6,716 nt of DNA from Chloroflexota bacterium (GTDB lineage Bacteria; Chloroflexota; Limnocylindria; Limnocylindrales; CSP1-4): assembly GCA_021812735.1 (NCBI GenBank), contig JAKAMV010000581.1, positions 1 to 6,716 on the forward strand. Direction: 5' to 3'. The notes beneath the pieces are model-generated. The model was not told where the DNA came from. It made no database searches and saw nothing but the letters and a program-made list of their open reading frames with translations. The translations under genes were made by a program, and so were the position numbers. Shown here piece after piece: positions 1-5,900 of this stretch (its first letter is position 1; the number at the start of each line of letters is the position of its first letter).

Positions 1-435
1 TTCGTCAGCCGGGTCGGCGTCAGCGTGTCGCTGGCCGTGCTGCTGGTGATGACCACGCCCTGGGCCGACCTCCTCAAGAGCCTCCAAGCCATCCACGTGC
101 CGCAGCTGTTCATCCTCGTGCTCGCGATGGCGTACCGCTACATCTTCCTGTTCCTGCACCTCGCCAACGGCATGTTCGAGGCGCGCAAGAGCCGGATCGT
201 GGCCCGGACGAGCGGGGGCGAGCAGCGGCGCTGGATCACCGCCTCGATGGGCGGGCTGCTCAACCGGAGCGTGAGGATGAGCAACGACGTCTACGCGGCG
301 ATGGTCGCGCGCGGCTTCCGCGGCTCCATCCGGACGTTCGCCGAGTACCGGATGACCCGCGACGACTGGGCGGCGCTGGCCGGCACGATCGCGATCTCAG
401 CGGCGGCGGTCGTCGCCCAGCGGGGGCTCCCGTGA
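1..435 (+). CDS. cbiQ: ECF transporter transmembrane component, CbiQ/EcfT family (5' truncated by window)
   Basis: This is the membrane subunit that couples ATP hydrolysis by the following ATPase to a substrate-binding component, probably encoded before the window. The frame is open from base 1, so only the C-terminal 144 residues or so are present. Visible are hydrophobic segments (the LAVLLVMTT region, FILVLAMAYRYIFLFLHLA, and a final AALAGTIAISAAAVVA), a TPWADLLKSL stretch and an AYRY stretch typical of CbiQ, and the two cytoplasmic coupling motifs of EcfT: a first, variant one (FEARKSR) and a clear second one (MVARGFRG). These arginine motifs contact the ATPase in known ECF transporters. 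The stop overlaps a possible GTG start of the ATPase gene by 4 bp, so the two are one operon. The His-rich ATPase and the Fur-type gene downstream suggest nickel, cobalt or zinc rather than a vitamin substrate; the specificity subunit is not visible. Confidence 0.9.
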   Translation, partial: FVSRVGVSVSLAVLLVMTTPWADLLKSLQAIHVPQLFILVLAMAYRYIFLFLHLANGMFEARKSRIVARTSGGEQRRWITASMGGLLNRSVRMSNDVYAAMVARGFRGSIRTFAEYRMTRDDWAALAGTIAISAAAVVAQRGLP

Positions 436-443
436 CGGGGCCG

Positions 444-450
444 GGAGGAG
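444..450 (+). promoter_or_regulatory. Shine-Dalgarno GGAGGAG deciding the ATPase start
   Basis: A strong purine-rich site, GGAGGAG, lies 8 bases before the ATG at 459. It favours that ATG over the in-frame GTG at 432, which has only a G-run (422-426) 5 bases upstream but would give the 4-bp GTGA overlap with the upstream stop. Both starts remain possible. Confidence 0.6.
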
Positions 451-458
451 AACCAACG

Positions 459-1469
459 ATGCTGATCGAGTCGCACCGCCCCGAGGAGGGGCCCGCCCCG
501 CGCGCGTCCGAGCCGGCCTTCGACCTGCACGGCATCCGCTTCGTCTACGGTCGCCGGCAGGTGGCGCTCGACGGCATCGACCTGCGGATCGAGCGCGGGG
601 AGCAGGTGGCCCTGCTGGGCGCCAACGGCTCGGGCAAGTCAACGCTGCTCAAGCTGCTCGACGGGATCGTGGGGCCGACCGGCGGGACGATGCGCGCGAT
701 GGGCCGCGACGTGACGGCCGTGGCCGCCGGGCACGACGCCTTCCGCTTCCACCGCGAGGTGGGGCTGGTGTTCCAGGACCCGGACATCCAGCTGTTCAGC
801 GCCACCGTCCGGGACGACGTCGCGTTCGGCCCGCTCCAGCTGGGTCTCCCGCTCGAGGAGGTGCGGGCCGCCGTGGACGCGGCGCTCGCCCAGATGGAGA
901 TCACGCACCTCGCCGACCGCGCGCCGTTCGAGCTCTCGGGCGGCGAGAAGAAGCGGGCGGCCATCGCGTCGGTACTCTCGCTGGGCCCGGACGTGCTGCT
1001 GCTCGACGAGCCGACGGCCGCGCTCGACCCCAGGACGAAGTGGGTGCTGGTCAACCTGATCCGCCGCCTGGGCGAGGGCGGCAAGACGCTCGTGACGGCC
1101 ACCCACGAGCTCGACATCGTGCCGATCATCGCGAAGCGCGTCGTCGTGCTGGGCGAGGACCGCCGGGTTCTGGCTGATGGACCGACTGACACGATCCTCG
1201 CCGACCGCGACCTGCTCATCCGGGCCAACCTGATCCACGAGCACCTCCATGAGCACGGCGCGGTGCGGCACGCGCACGCCCACGATGCCGAGCACCACGA
1301 CGACGGCGAGCCGATGGCGGAGCTGCCGGGGCGCACGCATCCGGATGGGGATCACCCCGGGGTCGGCCAGCAAGGCGAGCACGGCGGGCACGGCGAGCGT
1401 GCCGCCCGTCCCGAGCCGCTGCCCCCTGCCGGTGTTGGCGACCACGACTACCCCGAGGCCTTCGAGTGA
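459..1469 (+). CDS. cbiO: ECF transporter ATPase, CbiO/EcfA family, with histidine-rich C-terminal tail
   Basis: This ATP-binding subunit powers metal-ion uptake with the CbiQ-type subunit upstream. Numbered from the ATG at 459 (336 residues), the ABC motifs are complete: Walker A GANGSGKST at 54-62, Q-loop glutamine 106 in VFQDPDIQLF, signature LSGGE at 159-163, Walker B VLLLDE at 179-184, D-loop LDP near 189 and H-loop histidine 216 in TATHEL. VFQDPDIQLF is characteristic of ECF ATPases. Family members usually end near residue 280; here an acidic, proline- and glycine-rich tail (about 260-336) carries 14 histidines in HEH, HAHAH, HH and HGGH clusters. The inferred role is nickel, cobalt or zinc binding, storage or sensing. 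The start could instead be GTG 432, overlapping the upstream stop. The stop TGA overlaps the GTG of the fur-like gene. The tail keeps the local high GC and shows no frameshift. Confidence 0.93.
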   Translation: MLIESHRPEEGPAPRASEPAFDLHGIRFVYGRRQVALDGIDLRIERGEQVALLGANGSGKSTLLKLLDGIVGPTGGTMRAMGRDVTAVAAGHDAFRFHREVGLVFQDPDIQLFSATVRDDVAFGPLQLGLPLEEVRAAVDAALAQMEITHLADRAPFELSGGEKKRAAIASVLSLGPDVLLLDEPTAALDPRTKWVLVNLIRRLGEGGKTLVTATHELDIVPIIAKRVVVLGEDRRVLADGPTDTILADRDLLIRANLIHEHLHEHGAVRHAHAHDAEHHDDGEPMAELPGRTHPDGDHPGVGQQGEHGGHGERAARPEPLPPAGVGDHDYPEAFE

Positions 1470-1939
1470 CCGGGCCAACCGGATCCGAGCCCCGCTCGCC
1501 CGCAGTCCAGGTCGCCTGGGCCGACGCGCGCGAGGCGCTCCGCGAGCGCGGCCTCCGCTGGACGCCCCAGCGCCGGCTGATCCTCGAGGTCCTCGCCGAG
1601 ACGAGCGGCCACATCACGGGCGCGGAGCTGGTCGAGCGCTGCCGGGCACGGGACGGCGCCACGATCGGGTCCACCGTGTACCGGACGCTCGACGTCCTCG
1701 AGGAGCTGGGCTACGTGCGCCACAGCCACGGCTCCGACGGCCGGGAGGAGTACCACGTCCTGCCCCTCGCCGAGCACGCCCACGTCCGGTGCCTCGGCTG
1801 CGGGGCGGCCTGGGACCTGAGCTGGGAGGACGCGCGGGAGCTGGCGGAGCGGCTGGAGGCGCGCAATGGCTTCAAGGTTGCGCTCGGGCACGTGATGATC
1901 GGGGGCTACTGCCCGGGCTGCGAGCCGGCCGCACCGTAG
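1466..1939 (+). CDS. Fur-family metal-dependent transcriptional regulator (Fur/Zur/Nur type)
   Basis: This 157-residue protein has the Fur layout: an N-terminal winged helix (about 20-90), starting with LRWTPQRRLIL and containing the recognition-helix stretch STVYRTLDVLEELGYV, followed by a dimerisation and metal-binding domain. Two CxxC pairs, C109/C112 in VRCLGC and C149/C152 in YCPGC, are the structural zinc site of many Fur, Zur and PerR proteins. Histidines at 97, 104, 106 and 142 are candidate sensory ligands; the usual HHHH run before the first CxxC is reduced to EHAH. The start is GTG 1466, overlapping the ATPase stop as GTGA, with GAGG 7 bases upstream. Placement at the end of the ECF operon implies metal-responsive, probably autoregulatory, control of uptake. 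Iron, zinc and nickel sensors cannot be told apart from this sequence. The last bases take part in a 17-bp direct repeat. Confidence 0.92.
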   Translation: MTGPTGSEPRSPAVQVAWADAREALRERGLRWTPQRRLILEVLAETSGHITGAELVERCRARDGATIGSTVYRTLDVLEELGYVRHSHGSDGREEYHVLPLAEHAHVRCLGCGAAWDLSWEDARELAERLEARNGFKVALGHVMIGGYCPGCEPAAP

Positions 1940-2219
1940 CGCGGCGCCCCCTCAGGGCCGGCCGCACCGTAGCTACGCGGAGCATGTCGGGGCTCTGGTC
2001 GAGCCCGACCACCGTGCAGCCGAAGGCGTCGCGCAAGGCCTTCGCGACCATGCCGGTCCCGGTCGCCACGTCGAGCACCCGATCGCCCGTGGCCGCATCG
2101 ATCGCATCCACGAGGGCGCGCCGCCAGCGCGGATCCTGACCGAGCGAGAGGACCGCCGCCACCCGGTCGTACGTGCCCGCGATCCCGGTGAAGATCCGCT
2201 CTGCGTCGGCCGTCGTCAT
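1872..2219 (-). pseudogene. Truncated MenG/UbiE-type SAM-dependent methyltransferase (N-terminal third only)
   Basis: Read from the ATG at 2219 (a GTG two codons earlier is also possible), the frame gives a clear UbiE/MenG N-terminus: IFTGIAGTYDRVAAVLSLGQD, then PRWRRALVD, SAM-binding motif I RVLDVATGTGMVAKAL and the acidic loop VVGLDQSPDMLRVA. In intact relatives this enzyme C-methylates demethylmenaquinone or a related quinone in about 230 residues. Here recognisable sequence stops after about 83 residues, at roughly base 1974. The frame then runs on through a copy of the fur 3' end and into the antisense of that gene, ending at 1872 with an arginine/serine/proline-rich nonsense tail. Motifs II and III and the catalytic half are absent, so it should be inactive. 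No good Shine-Dalgarno precedes the ATG. Confidence 0.8.
1924..1973. repeat. 17-bp direct repeat at a rearrangement junction
   Basis: GCCGGCCGCACCGTAGC occurs exactly at 1924-1940 and at 1957-1973, a 33-bp period with 16 bases between the copies. The first copy is the end of the fur-like gene, including its TAG stop. The second abuts the point where the - strand methyltransferase loses its homology. An exact 17-bp match is unlikely by chance even at this GC, so it looks like a small duplication or microhomology scar left when the methyltransferase gene was deleted. A misassembly would leave a similar trace. Confidence 0.85.
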
Positions 2220-2231
2220 GGCCACCCAGCC

Positions 2232-2435
2232 TCAGCTCAGCCAGCCCGCGATCAGGGAAGGGTTGGCTCCCACGACGCCCACGACCACACCGACCAGACC
2301 CGCAATCGCCATCGCCAGGGGCAGCTGCGCCACCGGCGCGGCGTCGCCCTGGCGGGTCCTGACGCGAATGCCTCGGACGGGGCCTCCCTCAGCGAATTGG
2401 TTCCGAACCGCGACGGGGGCGCTGTGCTGGGGCAT
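2232..2435 (-). CDS. Possible small single-helix membrane protein, unknown function
   Basis: An open frame of 67 residues begins at ATG 2435 and ends 12 bp before the methyltransferase remnant on the same strand. It has a polar, basic N-terminus (about 1-35, with GIRVRTRQGD), then a glycine/valine/alanine-rich segment at about 38-57 (LPLAMAIAGLVGVVVGVVGA) that could span a membrane once, and ends IAGWLS. No family is recognised. In its favour are the orderly polar-then-hydrophobic layout and its position in line with the methyltransferase. Against it are weak ribosome-binding sequence (GAGACC some 9 bases before the ATG), short length, and a location in a decayed region. It could be chance coding or another remnant. 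Confidence 0.35.
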   Translation of the reverse strand: MPQHSAPVAVRNQFAEGGPVRGIRVRTRQGDAAPVAQLPLAMAIAGLVGVVVGVVGANPSLIAGWLS

Positions 2436-2508
2436 GCGCTCGGTCTCTGCGGCGTCCGACCGACGCAGTCTCCGCGCTGACGCATTTCAGAAGCCGTGAC
2501 AACTTGCG

Positions 2509-2523
2509 GCGGCTCATAGCCGC
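2509..2523. other. Short GC-rich hairpin
   Basis: GCGGCT, the triplet CAT and AGCCGC form a perfect 6-bp stem with a 3-base loop, between the possible small membrane protein and the sigma-factor-like remnant. On the - strand it lies past the end of the sigma-like frame and is followed by CAAGTTGTCAC, with no T tract, so a classical intrinsic terminator is not supported. The surrounding bases 2436-2574 contain no gene I can support. Confidence 0.3.
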
Positions 2524-2574
2524 GGGCGTGGCGATCACGCCATCGGCGCGATGTGCTCCCCGCTCGTCGTCCGG

Positions 2575-2834
2575 CTACCGCCGCACCTCGGCGACGCCTT
2601 CGCTCTCGAGCGAGCTCGAGGCGTCGGGGCCGGCCTCATTGTCAACGCCCACGCGGAGCCGGTACACGAGCTCCCCGCCCAACCAGGCCCGGGCGTCGCC
2701 GCCGCGGAAGCTGGACCGGCGCTCGAGCGCCCTGGCGTAGGCGGCCTGCGCTTACGTCCTGCGGGTGTGCTCGTCGCGGACACGACGGCCAGGCGCCTGA
2801 CGAGCAGCGTGGTAGGATCGTCCGAGGTGCTCAC
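2575..2834 (-). pseudogene. Broken ORF resembling an ECF sigma factor (region 2)
   Basis: From a GTG at 2834 the - strand reads MSTSDDPTTLLVRRLA, like many ECF sigma factor N-termini, but this frame turns to nonsense. In another frame a stretch RRVRDEHT is followed by an in-frame TAA, then AQAAYARALERRSSFRGG and DARAWL, ending at TAG 2575. The second part resembles sigma region 2: the usual order is a RRVGD-type segment, an AEDLxQ motif, a FxRAL helix, then FRG and a (R)xWL segment. The AEDLxQ site is where the stop falls, and there is no IARN segment or region 4. I read it as a sigma factor gene inactivated by a frameshift, a stop and loss of its 3' half. The similarity rests on about 30 residues. 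The facing + strand frame (2551-2865) is judged antisense noise. Confidence 0.35.
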
Positions 2835-2885
2835 GCGCACGAGAGGGGGTGGTGCGAGCGGTTGATCTATCGAGGGGAAAGATCG

Positions 2886-3710
2886 GTGAGCATAGGGGGA
2901 TCCATGAATCACTTGCCCGGCCGCCTGTCGCGGCCGTCTTCCGATTGGCGACCACTCCTGCGCCATGTCTCGGCGACCGCGATAGCGGGACTCGTCGTCC
3001 TCTCTGCCGGCCTCTCGCCCAGCGTCGCTGAGGCAACCGTCGTCCACAGCCCGCCCTGGGCTGATTCCTTCGGCGCGAAGTGGGACGGGACGAACGGCCT
3101 CGACACGCGTGCCTCCGCGCTGTGGATGAAGACCAAGCTCGGCGCCAAGGGCTACACCGCGTACACCGCCAACGGGTACGCCGCCTCCACGTCGATGGGC
3201 TCGAGCTACGCTCAGTCGGACGCCGTGTGGGCCATGTTCGGCCATGCGAACCGAGGCTTCATCACGCAGTACGCGGGGAGCACGAGCACCGTCCTCCACG
3301 CCGTCCCGAACGGCACCCTGTACTCGTGCTCCTCGCCGCACGCCTGCCTTAGCAACTACGGCGGCGGGAAGATCAGCAAGATGAAACTCATGGTGTTCGG
3401 CGGCTGCTACACCGCCCTGGCGGGCAATGACTCGCTGCCCTACAGCGCGGACCTTGGGATCGTCGCGACGCAGGCCGACGGCGTGAGCACTGCGGTCGGC
3501 TTCGACAGCGAGATCTTCTGGCCGCCGATGGACAAGTGGTCGGAGGTGTTCTTCGGCGACCTCGCTGCGGGGCACGACGTGAGCCACGCCCTCATCCTGG
3601 CCGCCGACCAGGCCGCGATCTCGAACGGGGGCAACTACGGCGGCACCAACTACTTCGACATGTTCGGTAGCACCACGACGACCGTCGTGCCAGCGGGGTA
3701 TGGGTCATGA
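2886..3710 (+). CDS. Exported caspase-like (clan CD) cysteine peptidase candidate
   Basis: A 274-residue protein not assignable to a named family by eye. From GTG 2886 it has a basic N-terminus, a hydrophobic core (about 29-46) and an AEA signal-cleavage site after residue 50. The mature part carries the spacing seen in caspase, gingipain and CHAT-type folds: a hydrophobic strand then AMFGHAN (His120), a second hydrophobic strand KLMVFGGCYTA (Cys174), then a GVSTAVGFDSEIF strand, WSEVFFGDLAAG and a helix SHALILAADQAA, matching the usual end of the fold (VIGF, FW..L..G.s, A...A). Cys148 and Cys154 could form a disulfide. The start is supported by GAGGGGA at 2872-2878, 8 bases before the GTG; ATG 2904 is an alternative with GGGGG only 4 bases upstream. 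A TAGGAT -10-like hexamer at 2813-2818 lacks a clear -35. The stop overlaps the next gene by ATGA, implying coupled translation. Gene is secure; the protease role is inferred. Confidence 0.85.
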   Translation: MSIGGSMNHLPGRLSRPSSDWRPLLRHVSATAIAGLVVLSAGLSPSVAEATVVHSPPWADSFGAKWDGTNGLDTRASALWMKTKLGAKGYTAYTANGYAASTSMGSSYAQSDAVWAMFGHANRGFITQYAGSTSTVLHAVPNGTLYSCSSPHACLSNYGGGKISKMKLMVFGGCYTALAGNDSLPYSADLGIVATQADGVSTAVGFDSEIFWPPMDKWSEVFFGDLAAGHDVSHALILAADQAAISNGGNYGGTNYFDMFGSTTTTVVPAGYGS

Positions 3711-4513
3711 TCGGATCGATCCGGCTCCATCCGGCGCGCGGCCTCACCGTCACGGCCGTGCTCGTCACGGCGGGGCTGCTCGCCGTCGGCATCGTCTCTG
3801 TCAGCTCGGCTACCCCGCCGGGCCCGCGCATGACCGACAACGTTCGGCCGTCGGGGGCTCGCGCGGCCGTCGAGCGTTTCCTCGGGCAAGCCGTGCCCGG
3901 CGCGGCGATCACCGGCCCTGATCGTGGGCTGTTCCGCCAGACATACAAGGTCGAGACACCGGACTTCACGGCGCTGGTCGATGCGTTCGACGGCCGGGTC
4001 GTGTACTTCCTCAACGCCCCCGGCCAGCTCATCCACGGCGCATCCGCACGGACCTTCGATCCGGTCGAGATCGCGACGCGCGTCCTCACGGAGCACCGCG
4101 GGGCCATGCCAGGGGTCAAGCCCACCGTGACCCGTGCTGACCACGGCGCCCTTCAGCTCATCGAGGTCACGTGGCAACGGACGAGTGGGGCCATCAGGCT
4201 GCCCGACATGCGACGCGTGGTGCTCGACGCCGAGACCGGTGCCGTCATCTCGTACATGAACGATCAGCTGCCCTACGCGGATCCGCCGACGACGGCCGTC
4301 ACGCAGGAGCAGGCTGAGCAGACGGCCCTGGCTGCCTGTGGGCTTTCCCACCCGTCGGTGACAAGGGCCCAACTCCTCGTGACTTTCGACTCGACGACCG
4401 GGGCGCAGGTCCTCGTGTGGAGAGTCGATGTCTTCGACGAATCCGTGCCCGCGGCCGCAGAGGTCGAGGTTGACGCCGTCACCGGCGTCGGCACGGTCAC
4501 GGGCCGAGGCTAG
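3707..4513 (+). CDS. Membrane-anchored protein with three PepSY-like units
   Basis: A 268-residue protein translated from ATG 3707, overlapping the peptidase-like gene's stop by 4 bp. A hydrophobic helix at about 13-34 is a signal anchor, putting the rest outside the cytoplasm. The remainder falls into three units of roughly 55-70 residues, each an alanine-rich helix followed by beta strands ending in an acidic turn: ARAAVERFLG to VDAFDGRVVYF (51-101), VEIATRVLTEH to VVLDAETGAVISYM (120-184), and EQAEQTALAACG to VEVDAVTGVGTV (201-264). The D-x-x-T/D-G-x-V signature is the hallmark of PepSY/YpeB-like domains, found in propeptides and regulators of secreted peptidases. Together with the upstream gene this suggests inhibition or chaperoning of the protease; it could instead be a general cell-envelope PepSY protein. 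No enzymatic motif is seen. Confidence 0.88.
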   Translation: MIGSIRLHPARGLTVTAVLVTAGLLAVGIVSVSSATPPGPRMTDNVRPSGARAAVERFLGQAVPGAAITGPDRGLFRQTYKVETPDFTALVDAFDGRVVYFLNAPGQLIHGASARTFDPVEIATRVLTEHRGAMPGVKPTVTRADHGALQLIEVTWQRTSGAIRLPDMRRVVLDAETGAVISYMNDQLPYADPPTTAVTQEQAEQTALAACGLSHPSVTRAQLLVTFDSTTGAQVLVWRVDVFDESVPAAAEVEVDAVTGVGTVTGRG

Positions 4514-4520
4514 AAGGAGG
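4514..4520 (+). promoter_or_regulatory. Shine-Dalgarno AAGGAGG fixing a GTG start
   Basis: AAGGAGG, an essentially ideal site, begins immediately after the TAG of the PepSY-like gene and lies 9 bases before GTG 4530. It settles the start of the propeller gene, whose frame is open far upstream inside the preceding gene. Confidence 0.8.
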
Positions 4521-4529
4521 AACCGCACG

Positions 4530-5501
4530 GTGCGCCGTCGGAGCATCGCTCTCGTCGTCCTGGCGGCGCCTGTCGCGGTGGCGGTCGTCGTGGCCGCCGC
4601 CGCGACGGGGTGGGGGACCGCTCCGGCGCCCCGGCCGAGCGGGCGCACGGCCTCGTTCGATCCGCGGACGGCGGTCGTCGTTGGCCCCGACATCTACGTC
4701 GCGGGGGCAAGCCTGACCAAGGACTCCCGCGGGGTCGTCGCGGTGTCGCAGGACGGCGGCCGGACGTGGTCGATGGCGCTGCTGGACGCCCCTCCGGTGG
4801 TTCGCGCGGCGAGCGACGGCTCGTCGGTCTGGCTGGCGACTGACTGCGGGGGGCGCAACGGTGGGCGGTGCCTCCTCCACGGCACGGCCCAGGGCGGCTG
4901 GCGCGAGGTGGCGTCACAGCCGATCGACGACCTCATCGCCGGACCGGCCGGCTCGCTCACGACCGTCGTGCACCCCGTCCGCCAGCCGCCGCGTCTCGCC
5001 GAGACCGACGATGGTGGCTCCAGCTGGCACGACGTCATCTCGCCCTGTCCTGACAGCCGGGTCCCGATTGCGATTGCCGGTCGCACCACGCTCTCGCATG
5101 CCGTCTGCGGCGTGTGGCTGCCCGACCAGGGATGGGTCGCCCTCGACGACTGGCTGCTCGTCCGCAGGGACCACGCGAGATGGGAGACCATCTCGCGCTC
5201 GTCAGGGCAGTCGATTGAGGATCTCGCCTCATACAACCTTGGCGCCATAATCCTGACGCTTGGGGGTGGGGGCTGGCTGCAGGCCAACGGCCATCTGTAC
5301 AGGACTCAGGACGACGCCGCCACTTGGTCGCGCGTGGACGTCGACCCGTCCAATGCCCTCTCGGTCGCCGCCGTGGCCCCCATCGACGCCGCCAACGCGT
5401 ACGTCGTGCTCCGCACCGAGGGCAACCCGTCTCGGCTGATGCGCGGCGACAGCAGCACCGGCTGGACGGTTGTGGCGACGTGGCCGTGGGCATGGCCGTG
5501 A
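4530..5501 (+). CDS. Anchored or exported BNR/Asp-box beta-propeller protein
   Basis: A 323-residue protein starting at GTG 4530. The N-terminus MRRRSIALVVLAAPVAVAVV and the following residues to about 27 form a basic-then-hydrophobic signal anchor; a proline-rich linker (31-37) follows. The rest is rich in short beta strands, with Asp-box motifs of the S/T-x-D-x-G-x-x-W type at 73-80 (SQDGGRTW) and 159-166 (TDDGGSSW) and a degenerate one at 259-266 (TQDDAATW). Such motifs mark sialidase, Ycf48 and sortilin-like propellers. No sialidase active-site set is recognisable, so a binding or scaffold role is more likely than an enzyme. Cysteines 106, 114, 173 and 193 could form disulfides outside the cell. 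It is the third gene of the operon, 16 bp after the PepSY-like stop. It ends with an odd tryptophan-rich tail, TWPWAWP, before TGA. Confidence 0.85.
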   Translation: MRRRSIALVVLAAPVAVAVVVAAAATGWGTAPAPRPSGRTASFDPRTAVVVGPDIYVAGASLTKDSRGVVAVSQDGGRTWSMALLDAPPVVRAASDGSSVWLATDCGGRNGGRCLLHGTAQGGWREVASQPIDDLIAGPAGSLTTVVHPVRQPPRLAETDDGGSSWHDVISPCPDSRVPIAIAGRTTLSHAVCGVWLPDQGWVALDDWLLVRRDHARWETISRSSGQSIEDLASYNLGAIILTLGGGGWLQANGHLYRTQDDAATWSRVDVDPSNALSVAAVAPIDAANAYVVLRTEGNPSRLMRGDSSTGWTVVATWPWAWP

Positions 5502-5900
5502 GGCGGCGGCGGTGATGCCCGTCACTTCCCATCGCGCCGCTGCATGCCGCTGGGGCATGAGGAGTACGGCCTGCGTGCGAATGCGGGCCCGGTCGCCCAG
5601 CATCGGGCACACCTCGACCTCGCTCCCGGGTGATCTCGCTGCCAGCGGGCGTGTCGGTCCCATCTACATTCCTGCAACGAAGTCGGTGGATGGTCGGCTG
5701 TCTGCAACAAAGACGCGATTCGTATCCACGCCTCACGCACTCCAAGGCGCGCGAAGCTCGCGAGTCAGCGCCAACCCGGACCGATCCGCCGTGCCGCGCC
5801 GCGGACCATCCGATTGCGCATCGAGGATTCGAGGCTGCCATAGCGCACGCGCAAGGGCCGTCCCATGGAGACATCGGGCACCACCTGGGTCGGCAGGGGC
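5502..5900. other. Gene-poor stretch between the exported-protein operon and tRNA-Sec
   Basis: No convincing gene is visible in about 400 bases; open frames on both strands are short and lack recognisable motifs or good ribosome sites. Just after the propeller stop a hairpin is possible: GTGA (5512-5515) with TCAC (5522-5525), flanked by GC-rich halves (GCGGCG and CGCCGC), but no T run follows. A near-repeat, CTGCAACGAAG at 5672-5682 and CTGCAACAAAG at 5702-5712, differs by one base. On the - strand from about 5867 a short frame begins MGRPLRVRY, faintly like the start of REP-associated tyrosine transposases, but decays at once. No terminator with a T tract is seen downstream of the tRNA. Confidence 0.5.

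Noticed and set aside
545..1478. Long - strand open frames (263 and 279 residues) across the ATPase gene
   Set aside because: They are antisense to a gene with every ABC motif in place; their Arg/Ser/Pro/Ala-rich translations show no domain and reflect high GC.
1249..2139. 296-residue + strand open frame spanning the ATPase tail, the fur-like gene and the methyltransferase remnant
   Set aside because: It crosses three better-supported features out of frame and is low-complexity arginine/proline-rich.
2551..2865. 104-residue + strand open frame before the peptidase-like gene
   Set aside because: It is opposite the sigma-like remnant, has no signal or domain, and overlaps the upstream region of the supported gene.
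2535..3587. 350-residue - strand open frame opposite the peptidase-like gene
   Set aside because: It is antisense to a gene with signal peptide, Shine-Dalgarno and an ATGA-coupled partner; no recognisable motif. Only its segment near 2787-2834 is used, as part of the sigma-like remnant.
3650..4693. 347-residue - strand open frame opposite the PepSY-like gene
   Set aside because: Arg/Asp/Gly/His-rich composition typical of the reverse frame of GC-rich coding DNA, with no motif; the + strand gene is well supported.
5499..5633. Selenocysteine readthrough of the propeller gene's TGA, since the organism decodes UGA as Sec and the downstream frame stays open for over 40 codons with a possible hairpin
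   Set aside because: The hairpin loop lacks the features of a bacterial SECIS, the added residues match nothing, and an Asp-box propeller gives no redox reason for selenocysteine.
5672..5712. Near-repeat CTGCAACGAAG / CTGCAACAAAG as a possible CRISPR or attachment site
   Set aside because: There are only two imperfect 11-base copies, with no further units and no integrase; most likely chance.
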